NCBI GenBank assembly: GCA_041392805.1
Contig: JAWKLJ010000001.1
Coordinates: forward strand, 744,001 to 808,000
DNA length: 64,000 nt
Reading direction: 5' to 3'
Source: Saprospiraceae bacterium
Lineage (GTDB): Bacteria; Bacteroidota; Bacteroidia; Chitinophagales; Saprospiraceae
Made by a program: the position numbers and the translations under genes. How positions within the stretch are numbered: the first letter of the stretch is position 1; the number at the start of each line of letters is the position of its first letter. The notes under the pieces were generated by a model. The model had not been told where the DNA came from and did not search any database. It worked only from the letters and a program-made list of their open reading frames with translations. Shown here in pieces: positions 44,476-54,000 of this stretch.

Positions 44476-45797
44476 CAGGGGCCTGGATGGAATACCTGCT
44501 GCGATTGACGCTTATTTGGGCGGCACTGCTTTTCTATTATCATTTCTTCTTTTCCCAAAATGACAATTGGGCGTTGAAAAGGCGGTTCTTGCTAGGCGCC
44601 TATCTATTGGGGCTAGTCATCCCAAGCTTACCAGCCATAGGTGTCGCAACAAAGAATTTACCACTTAGCAGCATACCATTAGACACCTACTTTGTGGTGC
44701 TTAATAATCCGCTTATACCCCAAACGGAAGGCCCTTTCGCCTTTAGCTGGCCCTTGCTCCTATTGAGTATCTATCTATTGGGAACCTTGGTTCAATTGAT
44801 CCGTCTAAGCCGACATTTCCTACAATTGTGGTATTGGAACAGAGAAGGTATAAAAAGTTCCTTTGGGTCCTTCAAAGTCGTTCGGCACGCAACCATCTCC
44901 TCCCCTTTTGCAGCTGGGAACCGTATTTTCTTACCCCTACACTTAGCACCCAAAGTAGAAGAGGTAGCCTATTTACACGAAGCTGCCCATTTACAACATG
45001 CACACACCGCAGAACGCTTGCCTATGATTTTAGGTCAAGTCTTTCTATGGTTCCATCCGCTGCAATGGCTGTTCGATCGGGAATTATCAGCAGTTCAAGA
45101 ATTCCAGGCCGACGAAGTCGTCACCCAAGCCATTTCAAAAAAAGAATATGGTCATATCTTAATACAGCAGTCTATGCTTCCACTTGATCACTGGCAGCCC
45201 GGACTCTTTGCATCACCTTTAAAAAAACGAATTCATATGATGATTAGAAAGAAAAATAAGCAGCCTTGGCGTTCTCCTCAAATTTTGATCTTTTTAGGTC
45301 TAGTAAGTGTACTATTATTTGCTTGTAGTGACCTTTTGGGGCCTGCAGAATTACGGACAAAAGATATTCTTCCATATACTCAGGTAGACCAACAGGCGAG
45401 CCTCTTAACTAGTCCTTTAGACGCTTCTAAACCTGGCTCCAGTATTGACCACACGTTGTTAGAAACCATTTACAAAAACATCAAATATCCTGCCTCCGCC
45501 AGACAATCAGGAACCCAAGCACAAATCAAAGCCGAATTTGTAATTGATCAAAATGGTAAATTAAATCAGCTCCAAGTATTCGAATTTAAACAAAATGAAT
45601 TAGAAGAGTCATTGGAAAAGATTGTGGTGGTCGGTTATGGAGACACTTCTAATGATAAAGCGAAGCGGGATACCCAAGCCCTGCTGAAGGAAGTAGAGCG
45701 GGTTTTACAGGAGTTACCAGATTGGCGGCCAGCGAAAAAGGAGGGAAAAGCCGTGCCAGTCGCTATAGCCTTGGGGTTTCATTATAAGCTGGAGTAA
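44472..45797 (+). CDS. BlaR1-like M56 peptidase with TonB C-terminal domain
   Basis: This 441-residue inner-membrane sensor peptidase is the partner of the BlaI-type repressor. It has N-terminal helices (LLRLTLIWAALLFYYHFFF, FLLGAYLLGLVIPSLPAI, WPLLLLSIYLLGTLVQLI), the zinc motif HEAAH (169-173) with a downstream ELSAVQEFQADE, and another helix (ILIFLGLVSVLLFACSDLLG). A periplasmic TonB-type C-terminal domain follows (about 325-441, IKYPASARQSGTQAQIKAEF). There is no penicillin-binding domain, so the signal is not the classical beta-lactam one. Within the TonB-like domain residues 384-390 read VVVVGYG-like (KIVVVGYG), the signature of SusC/RagA transporters, an odd match noted separately. Confidence 0.92.
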   Translation: MTGAWMEYLLRLTLIWAALLFYYHFFFSQNDNWALKRRFLLGAYLLGLVIPSLPAIGVATKNLPLSSIPLDTYFVVLNNPLIPQTEGPFAFSWPLLLLSIYLLGTLVQLIRLSRHFLQLWYWNREGIKSSFGSFKVVRHATISSPFAAGNRIFLPLHLAPKVEEVAYLHEAAHLQHAHTAERLPMILGQVFLWFHPLQWLFDRELSAVQEFQADEVVTQAISKKEYGHILIQQSMLPLDHWQPGLFASPLKKRIHMMIRKKNKQPWRSPQILIFLGLVSVLLFACSDLLGPAELRTKDILPYTQVDQQASLLTSPLDASKPGSSIDHTLLETIYKNIKYPASARQSGTQAQIKAEFVIDQNGKLNQLQVFEFKQNELEESLEKIVVVGYGDTSNDKAKRDTQALLKEVERVLQELPDWRPAKKEGKAVPVAIALGFHYKLE

Positions 45798-45859
45798 TTA
45801 ATATCCTAAAAGGGTTGAAGCCGACATAAGTAATAAGATATGCAGCTTTAGCCGAGCGA

Positions 45860-45906
45860 GACATCAGTAGTTTGGCCAGATACCCTTCAGGTAAACTACT
45901 GATGTC
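45860..45906. terminator. CATCAGTAGTTT hairpin, bidirectional terminator
   Basis: A perfect 14-bp stem: GACATCAGTAGTTT (45860-45873) and AAACTACTGATGTC (45893-45906). It sits between the converging M56 and caspase genes, 7 bp past the caspase-gene stop. Stem and loop match the hairpin at 26758-26805. Confidence 0.75.
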
Positions 45907-45913
45907 TTACTCC

Positions 45914-48900
45914 TTATTGCAGTCCATATTTTGTTTTCTCTTCGACCGTCATTTCTGGGAGAAAGCCTGGCGTTGATAGTCGATCATACAGCGTAGTAGG
46001 CAATGGCCATAATTTGGCGCCCCCTCCCTCGTCCTGGGTTAAAACAAAGCGATTATCCGGAGAAAAACCGGCATTTTTTATATTTCTCTCATGGCCATCC
46101 AGGTCCGCCAGTTTATTACCATCCAGATCCCATAACTGGACGAGTTGCTTGGAATAAGTTAGTACTAAACTGTTATCCGGCGATAAGCGAGCAAAAGTTG
46201 ACGAGCGATTATCCTTATAATCTATTAGCAGCCGGGGTTCATAACCTGTGTCAAAAACGGATTGGGGTTTGACATCCAGGACTGTTGAAAAGGTCCGATA
46301 CAATGTACCATCAGGCTGCCAAAGGGTAATTTGCCCATTTTCATAAAACCCATATACCAACTGCCCATCTGGCGAAAAATTAAACTGCCCCCGTGTTTGT
46401 TGAGGGTCTATATTCACGTGATCTGTCTTATTTTCCGCCTCTATTAAGGCCTCCAGTTTTTCCAGATCAAATAATTGATAACGTAATCCGGTGTTTGCAA
46501 AAGTCAATAAGCGTTTCCCATTCGGAGACAGGAGAAATTTCTCCCCACTGAATAGTTTACCCGGGGTGATCAATAGGGTTGTTTCCAGTTTTACTAAATA
46601 TTTATCATCTGATCCCTGTGCATATTGCTTATTCATTCCCCATATTCTAACAGGTCCAAAATTGGAACTTGTAACAGCATAATTGTCTTCATCGAAAAAC
46701 TGCACAAGTTGGAAGTCTGGCACGCCTCCAAAGGCCTCTATTCGATTAGAAGTCAGGCCTTTTGTTCCATAAAATCGCAACTCATCAAGCAATTCTCCTT
46801 TGAGGTTCCACAGATGGATTTCATCTTGACCAGGTATGCTGACGATGATTTCTCCGGTCGGAGAAAAGGCCGGTTCTTTGATATTAGTGAAAGTGGCGTC
46901 GGTTTTTTCCCATTGATTACCCTTTCTTTTCCACAAATGAGCAGTAGCATCTTCAAAAACAGCCAGAAAATAAAGACTATTACTAGAAAAAAGGATGGTT
47001 TGAACTTCTCCAATCTCCGCCATCATGGCTGTTATTTGCGTTTTATCAAGGCGCCAAATCGTAGCTTCCTTGCCCCTACCATGAGCAATAAAAAACATAT
47101 CATCAGGAGAATAGACCATTTCATAGCTACTTGTCGTTTCCAGTTGCACCGCTGCTAATACAGATCCTAGGGTGTCAAATAATAGGATTTCATTAGCCAT
47201 AGAGTACGCTTTCATAAAAGTTCCATCCTCTGAAAATAGGATAGATTTGAAACGCATCTGTTGTCCGCCTAACGGGATAACAAAATTGTCTCGTAGGGCA
47301 AAAATGTCTATTGAATTGGATTGAGACTCCAAAAACAACTGCTGGTTGTCAGCCGAAATAACGGCAATATTACTTACCTCATAGGGTGGCATGGGAAAAC
47401 GCTCCACACCCGACAAATCCATTATTTTAAAACGTTCTGGAACATTGTGAAAAAGGATGGAACGGCCATCAGGGGAAAATACCGGAAAATTTAATGGCCT
47501 TAAGATCGCTCTCCCCGGCCCCGTAGGCTTTTCAATAAAAATTTGATCATTCTCTACCCATACCCTTGATCGTTTGAGCGGGAGTTCATCTTGCCATAAG
47601 GCTTTGGCTTCGCTTTTTATCTCCCAAAGGGTACTTGATTGTAAGGTATTCGTAAGTAAATATTGACCATCCGGAGAAAAAAGAGGGCCATAGGTATCGC
47701 TTACTTGCAATTTTAGGCTCAATTCATAGCGCGGTCCTAATCGCCAAAGTTTCAAAACGGCATCAGCCGTTCGCGTTAGGATATGAGACCCATCGGGTGA
47801 AAATCGAGCCATCGTGATGACCCCTTTGTCGTGAACTGTTTGTTCCAAAAGTAATTGCCCCTGAATGTTCCACAATTGGATAAGCGGACCAGGTACATAC
47901 GTCATCATCTCTTCATCCACCACTTGTTCTTCCAAATACCTCAAATGTATATCATCTAAAGGAGTACAAAGCAGCAAGTCGCCATCTGGCGACAAATGGC
48001 TAAGCATTCCCGCCGCCCATTCCGCCACTAAGATATCATCCAGAGACCTCACCTGAATAAGCCAATCGCTGCCAGTTTGCAAAACGATATGTTGTTTAAG
48101 CGAAAAAAGCATTTGATGGACCGTTGCATAAGTTGACACCACTGACCAATTTTGGAAAGTGGGTTCTACTTTAGTCAGTGTGAGGGTGAGATTAAAGGCA
48201 TATTGCCCGTCCAGACCCTGTGAAATCATTAAGAACTGTCCATCTTCCGACCAGGAGAAGGCCTTTACGTTGGTATATTCCTTTGATAACTTCAGGTTTA
48301 TATCCCAAATCTGTAAAGTGTAGTCTCCAAATAGAACCGCCAAAAAACGCTCCAAAGGATCGAATACAGTCCGTGAAATCCACGATGGTAATCCCTCCAA
48401 AATGGCTAATTGAAAACCGTTGGCATCCCATAAGGTTATTTCCTTGTGATAACTGGTCACTAGATAGGCAGAAGAAGGTGAGACATACAAATAGTTAAGG
48501 TTAGTAGCGATGCTTTGCATCACCATAGTCGGGTTGGTCCGGTAAATAATATCCAAAAAGATTTGCGTCACCATCGGAGCGGGTTGATAGTGCAGCGTTA
48601 AACCATAAGCCAGGGTAGCCAAGTTCAGGCAGAGGGGGTTGCCTTTCTCCTGCGCTATCTCCGCCATACGGGCCAAGGCCAGGGCTTGCACTTCTTTGCT
48701 TTTTCGTTCGGCCAAGGTCTTTTGTAGGATGGCTTCATCCCTTTGTCGGATGGCCTCTTCGTTTAGGTCCTTCAGTTTTTGAATTTCATCTTCCCGCCTC
48801 CATAAGCTTTTCTGAATAAAGTCTGTCTCGGCCTGATTCAGCCAAATCAATCCTTGTTCCTGTAGCTTTACCACTTCTTGCAATTTTGGATTATCATCCC

Positions 48901-51052
48901 ATAAGTAGGAAGCGGAAGGCGTTAGAATATCCTTTTCAGCTTGTTTCTGCGTTTCATCATTTTTTTCACTACCCTCAAATTCCAATACGGCATCCCATAA
49001 AGAGCGCTGCAAAACGATATTATTGGGTCCAAATGCATGTACCCATTGTAAACACTTGGGCCAATAATTAATCACCGCATCATGCACAGGTTCCAGGTAG
49101 GATTGGCCATTATCCAAACTACTAATCACCACCAATTGCGCCTCGTGAAGAGATGCGATGATGGTATGTACAATGGTGTCATCCGTATCTTCAGGAAAAT
49201 CTAATTCATTTATCAAAAAGGGGTTGGATGATTGCTCTTCCACCGCAAAGTGCTCCTGTTGGTAGTTTTGGGGTAGAATGGGTACTTTGCGGCGCACTAA
49301 TCTTCCGTTTTCAATCTTGAGCATTCGCAAAACGATCTTTTTCAGGGCTGGTTGAAGGTCCGGTGCTAATTTGTTATACACTTCATCTGCTCGGTTACTT
49401 AGCACCCCTATCACGCCGCCCATGGCCTTATAATGAGCAGCTAATAAGGTCCTTTGTGCGCTTGGATTTTTTTCAAACGATTGATAGAGGCTGCTCAAAG
49501 TATAGGAAAGCATGGATAAAGCCCCGGGGGCACCATCTAGGTCATTGACTAAAGTATAGGGGAAATCCACAGGTTCAAAAAATAAGACGGCCTGATTAGC
49601 CGGTTTGACAATAACCTCTACCAACTCCTCTGGCGTAAAGGAAGGAACCAGAAAGCGTCCTTTTTCCCACCAGCGTCGAGGATCAGCGTTGAGGGGATGA
49701 TCTATCCCATGCAACAATACATCATAATCAGATCGGATGGTAATAATGATCCGAAAAGCAGCCAATCCTCCATTTGCTAGTTGTTCCTCTTCTTTTTCCA
49801 ATAAAGCACTTAATTCCATTTCAAATTGCCGCCATCCGACCGAAGTCAACCCGTTATTAAAGGCTTCTTCATATTGATCAATGACGAGTATTTGATTCGG
49901 TTTAGCCAATTGTTCCCGCCAATTGGGTATAGCGGCTTCTAAGCTCGCCAGTGGATTTGGGCCGGACCGGACGACGGGTAATACTTCCCAACCGTCCTTC
50001 TTTAAACCGGGAAGGAGGCCAGCCTTGACCAAAGAGGATTTTCCTGTTCCCGAGCTTCCCGTGACCACGACGAGTGGATGGATACCGACCTTTAACCTTA
50101 AATCTTCAATCGCCTTATCTCTACCAAAAAAATACAAGGCATCCGCTTCTTCAAAGGTGCTCAGACCAACATATGGATTTCGATCGGGCAGTGGAGGAAG
50201 GTTGAGTGGGCTTTTAGGGTTGAGAAATAGAAATTCCCCTTTGTCGTGCCGAGACAGGTTGAAAATCCCCGGCGTTTGTTTTACCGGGCTGTTTTCTGTC
50301 ATACTTTGCACCCGATCCCGTAAATAAATATACAGTTCCGTTGCTGTCACAACCCCATCTTGCTCTCCTTCTATGACACCAAAGTCGGCTGCCCCATCCA
50401 GCCCTTCCAACAAAGCGATTGCAAAGGGAGAATGCCCTTCCTGGGCCCGAGCGCCTACTAGCCTGTCCATTAAATCAATGGCCTCCTGATCGGCTCCAGA
50501 GGAGACCAGTACCTGCCAGGCAGGGTCAGCGGCATATCGCAAAAAGCGCTGATCATACATGACCCTGGAAGCGCCCCGTCGAATGGCTCTGGTATTCATG
50601 GACCATCGGAAAGCCCCTGCAAAACAACAATCCAAAATCAATAAGGCATGTCGGCATGTCCATTTATCCATGGCTCCTTTCAGCAGCTCCATTTCCAGCA
50701 AACTGCCGACATCCTCCAAGGTGCCTTCTACCGGTACCAGGAAGCCCTTTGGATCGGCATCACTATCAAAAGCAATACCATGGCCTGCAAAATAAAAGAT
50801 GACCCGATCATTAGGTTGTAGTAAAGCAGGAATGGTCTCACTTATTAAACGCACAATGTTTTCCTTAGTCGCCTGTTCGTTTAGTAAAGTGGAATGCATC
50901 TCAAAACTATGTGCTGTCAACTTTTCGGCAATAGCTTGGGCGTCGCCAACTGCCGTCTTGAGGGTAGTGGTAGATGTATACTCATCTATGCCTATGATAA
51001 AGGCATAACTCTTCCCAAAAAGATTTTGCAGTTCAGTTTGTGCTGCTGGCAT
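45914..51052 (-). CDS. Caspase - STAND NTPase - WD40 protein (1712 aa)
   Basis: This giant cytoplasmic protein (no signal peptide) has three parts. (1) A peptidase C14 caspase domain (about 12-275) with catalytic His91 in YFAGHGIAFD and Cys143 in ILDCCFAGAF. (2) A STAND-class NTPase of the nSTAND1 kind (about 290-700), opening RNPYVGLSTFEEADALYFFG, with Walker A GSSGTGKSS (332-340) and Walker B ILVIDQYEE (388-396). (3) After a coiled coil (about 740-800), roughly 850 residues of WD40 propeller blades, many strongly diverged. By analogy with STAND proteins, the propeller would sense a ligand, the NTPase would oligomerise and the caspase would be activated to cut proteins. Target and trigger are unknown. 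It lies 47 bp after the stop of its paralogue at 51100 and is the last gene of the block. Confidence 0.93.
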   Translation of the reverse strand: MPAAQTELQNLFGKSYAFIIGIDEYTSTTTLKTAVGDAQAIAEKLTAHSFEMHSTLLNEQATKENIVRLISETIPALLQPNDRVIFYFAGHGIAFDSDADPKGFLVPVEGTLEDVGSLLEMELLKGAMDKWTCRHALLILDCCFAGAFRWSMNTRAIRRGASRVMYDQRFLRYAADPAWQVLVSSGADQEAIDLMDRLVGARAQEGHSPFAIALLEGLDGAADFGVIEGEQDGVVTATELYIYLRDRVQSMTENSPVKQTPGIFNLSRHDKGEFLFLNPKSPLNLPPLPDRNPYVGLSTFEEADALYFFGRDKAIEDLRLKVGIHPLVVVTGSSGTGKSSLVKAGLLPGLKKDGWEVLPVVRSGPNPLASLEAAIPNWREQLAKPNQILVIDQYEEAFNNGLTSVGWRQFEMELSALLEKEEEQLANGGLAAFRIIITIRSDYDVLLHGIDHPLNADPRRWWEKGRFLVPSFTPEELVEVIVKPANQAVLFFEPVDFPYTLVNDLDGAPGALSMLSYTLSSLYQSFEKNPSAQRTLLAAHYKAMGGVIGVLSNRADEVYNKLAPDLQPALKKIVLRMLKIENGRLVRRKVPILPQNYQQEHFAVEEQSSNPFLINELDFPEDTDDTIVHTIIASLHEAQLVVISSLDNGQSYLEPVHDAVINYWPKCLQWVHAFGPNNIVLQRSLWDAVLEFEGSEKNDETQKQAEKDILTPSASYLWDDNPKLQEVVKLQEQGLIWLNQAETDFIQKSLWRREDEIQKLKDLNEEAIRQRDEAILQKTLAERKSKEVQALALARMAEIAQEKGNPLCLNLATLAYGLTLHYQPAPMVTQIFLDIIYRTNPTMVMQSIATNLNYLYVSPSSAYLVTSYHKEITLWDANGFQLAILEGLPSWISRTVFDPLERFLAVLFGDYTLQIWDINLKLSKEYTNVKAFSWSEDGQFLMISQGLDGQYAFNLTLTLTKVEPTFQNWSVVSTYATVHQMLFSLKQHIVLQTGSDWLIQVRSLDDILVAEWAAGMLSHLSPDGDLLLCTPLDDIHLRYLEEQVVDEEMMTYVPGPLIQLWNIQGQLLLEQTVHDKGVITMARFSPDGSHILTRTADAVLKLWRLGPRYELSLKLQVSDTYGPLFSPDGQYLLTNTLQSSTLWEIKSEAKALWQDELPLKRSRVWVENDQIFIEKPTGPGRAILRPLNFPVFSPDGRSILFHNVPERFKIMDLSGVERFPMPPYEVSNIAVISADNQQLFLESQSNSIDIFALRDNFVIPLGGQQMRFKSILFSEDGTFMKAYSMANEILLFDTLGSVLAAVQLETTSSYEMVYSPDDMFFIAHGRGKEATIWRLDKTQITAMMAEIGEVQTILFSSNSLYFLAVFEDATAHLWKRKGNQWEKTDATFTNIKEPAFSPTGEIIVSIPGQDEIHLWNLKGELLDELRFYGTKGLTSNRIEAFGGVPDFQLVQFFDEDNYAVTSSNFGPVRIWGMNKQYAQGSDDKYLVKLETTLLITPGKLFSGEKFLLSPNGKRLLTFANTGLRYQLFDLEKLEALIEAENKTDHVNIDPQQTRGQFNFSPDGQLVYGFYENGQITLWQPDGTLYRTFSTVLDVKPQSVFDTGYEPRLLIDYKDNRSSTFARLSPDNSLVLTYSKQLVQLWDLDGNKLADLDGHERNIKNAGFSPDNRFVLTQDEGGGAKLWPLPTTLYDRLSTPGFLPEMTVEEKTKYGLQ

Positions 51053-51099
51053 AAGGAACGTTTTTTTGTCAAACCCGCAATCTATTATGTTCCTTTTCC

Positions 51100-54000
51100 T
51101 TAAGGGGCCGCCATCAAGTTAGGCCGGCTGACCCCAAATTGAATTTGCTCATCTTCTGTTAAGTATTCCATCCACTCTCTTTCCCAGGCTACCAGGTAGT
51201 TGTGCCAAAGTTTTACCGTTTCATCTATGCCTTTGGTAGCAATCCACCTGCCATCGGGAGAAAAACAAGCAGTCCAGACATTGCCCCTATGCCCCTTGAA
51301 GCTTTGTAACTTTTGGCCCTCCAAATTCCAAAGTATAGCGGTTTTGTCATTGCTCGTGGTCAGGATAAAACGATTATCGGGGGAAAAACAGACATGATGA
51401 ACTTCATCTCCATGTCCAGTCAGTTTGCGCACCAAAGTACCGTCTTTAGTCCATAAAATGGCAGTTTTATCGGTAGCACCAGTGAGCAACCATTGGTTAT
51501 TGGGAGAAATGGCGACGGACCAGATTTCTCCGGTATGCCCTTTAAGTGTAGTTGAAACCCCGGTTTCCAGGTTCCAATACCGGGCTATTTGATCTCCGCC
51601 CCCACTCAGCAAGTGGGTTTCATCATCGGAAAGGGCAATGGATAATATTCGGTCCATATGGCTTCCCACGATTTGGTCAGGTGCAGCTTCATCGGTCCAG
51701 CGCTCGATTTTCTGGTTTTCCCCGGCGGTATATATCCGTTGTCCATCCTTGGACAAAGCTACTGCCCATACAATGCCATCGGCAGTCGAGAAGGTGCGGT
51801 GCCCGCCCGCTTCCAAGTCCCAAAGTTTGGCGCTTTGGTCCATGCTTCCAGTCAGGAGGAGCTGGCCGTTTTCTGAAAATGCGGCCGATAAGATAGAGGA
51901 GCTGTGCCCTTCAAAGGTTTGCTTAACAGCTCCCTCAAGGTCTACCATTAGCCCTGCATTGTTTTTACTGCCTATAAATAAAGTATCTCCACCAGGATGG
52001 AATAGAACAGGAGAAATGCCAAAGCCGTGGTCTGGGAAAGTCGCTACATTCATCCCTTGCAGGTCATGGTACAGGTAGCGGCCGTCCCGACAGGCAATCA
52101 AAAGGCTTTTACTGTCGGGCGTAAAAGTCGCAGCGGAAAAAGATTGCCCTTGATCCGTAAAAACCTGTGGTTTATAATCCACCAACAAGCCCAAGATCGC
52201 CTTGCCATCTTGGCCAACCGTCATTAGGTGCGTGCCGGAAGGTGAAAAACAAACCGAATTAACTTGTGCCGTATGTCCTTCCACCTCAAAGAATTTTTTC
52301 CCTGTGTTTTCCCAGAGGATAGCCCTGGCATCCGCGCCACCTGTTAAAACATATGCTTCATCTTTGGACATGGCGACGGACAGAATCCTGTTCGTATGCC
52401 CCTCCGTCTCAAAGGTCTGGATAAGCTGTGCATTCAAATCCCAAAGCCTGGCTTTTTTATCTTCACCCGCCGTTAGCACTTGATTTCCTTGCGGTGAAAA
52501 GGCCGCGGACCAGACAATCCCTCCTACCTGAAAGTCCTGGATAGGATCCGAATCTGGTTCCAAATCCCAAAGCTTGGCGGTACCGTCCGCACTTCCTGTC
52601 AATACAATATGGGAATGCGCTCCAACCAAACTGTTCTTATTTGCTAACGGCTTAGGTGAAAAAGCAACGGCAAATATAGGGCCGGTATGGCCTTTAGCTC
52701 CAGCAAAGGTTTTGATCACATTACCCTCCAGGTCCCACAATTTAGCGGTACCATCATGACTACCTGTTAACACCTGTTGTCCATCCGGCGAAAAGGCAAC
52801 GGATAGCACCTTTAGTCGGTGTCCCTCAAATACCGTTTTCTCTTTTCCATCCAGCTCATACAAAATGGCTACGGGGTGCTCATTATCTTCTATTCCCAAC
52901 ACAAAATGCGCTCCGTTGGGCGAGAAAGCAACGGATGAAATCCTGGATTGGCCGCTCGAAAATCGCTTATAGAACCGGTTATTGGGGTCGCTACTAATCT
53001 CCAGTACCGCCTGGCAGGTCTCCGAAATGGGCGCGGTCTGGTAGGCATGCATAGCCAGGTTATAGGCACGGGTAGGATTCACCTGGTTGGTGATGAGGCC
53101 CTTTGCAGCCAAGGCAGCAGAGCGGGCCTCATCTCGCTCTTTGCGCAAGCGCTGGACAATTTCATTTTTCTGGTTCCAACTTTTCTTTACAAAATCGGTC
53201 TCCGCTTTATTCAACCAATTATTGGGTGAATCCACAATGGCTTTCAATTCATCCAGTTTAGGGTTTTTATCCCATAGGTGAGAAGCTGCTGTAATGAAAT
53301 CATCAAATGCGCCTTCCGCTCCAATATCTTCCTGGCTAAGGTAATCTGTAACAGCACTCCAAAGGAGCCGCTGCAACACAATATTACTAGGGCCAAACTC
53401 CTGGATCCACCGTAAGCACTTTGGCCAAAAATTAATCAGGGCATCATGAGCGGGCTCTAGAAAAGGCTGGTCGGTCTTTTCGTCTTTTGTAATCACCGCC
53501 AATTGTTCTTTTACCAAACGCTTGCGGACTTTCTCCACCATTCTATCTTGCTCATCATTTGGAAAGTCTAGTTCATTGAAGCGCTTGGGCAACATTTTAT
53601 TTCCCTCATTACCTTCTTCAGTACTGGCTGGTTTTTCCTCTCCAAATGGTAAAAAGGGGACCTTGCGCCTGACCAATTTTCCATTTTCGATCTTGAGCAT
53701 CCGCAAGATAATTTTCTTCATGGTCTGTTGATGTGCTTCATCTAAAGCATCAAAAACCTTATCAGCCTGACTACTCAATACGCCAATCATCCCTCCCAAG
53801 GCCAGGTAATCCGAAGCCAATAAATGCCTGTCTGTTCTGGTGCTGCTTACATAACTTTGGTAAAGGGTACTGAGGACAAAGGAAAGCAAGGGCAGCGCTC
53901 CTGGTGCCCGATCTATTTCATTGACCAAAGTGAAAGGAAAATCCGCTGGTTCAAAAAACAAGACGGACTGATGGGCTGGCCTGGCAATAATATCATATAA

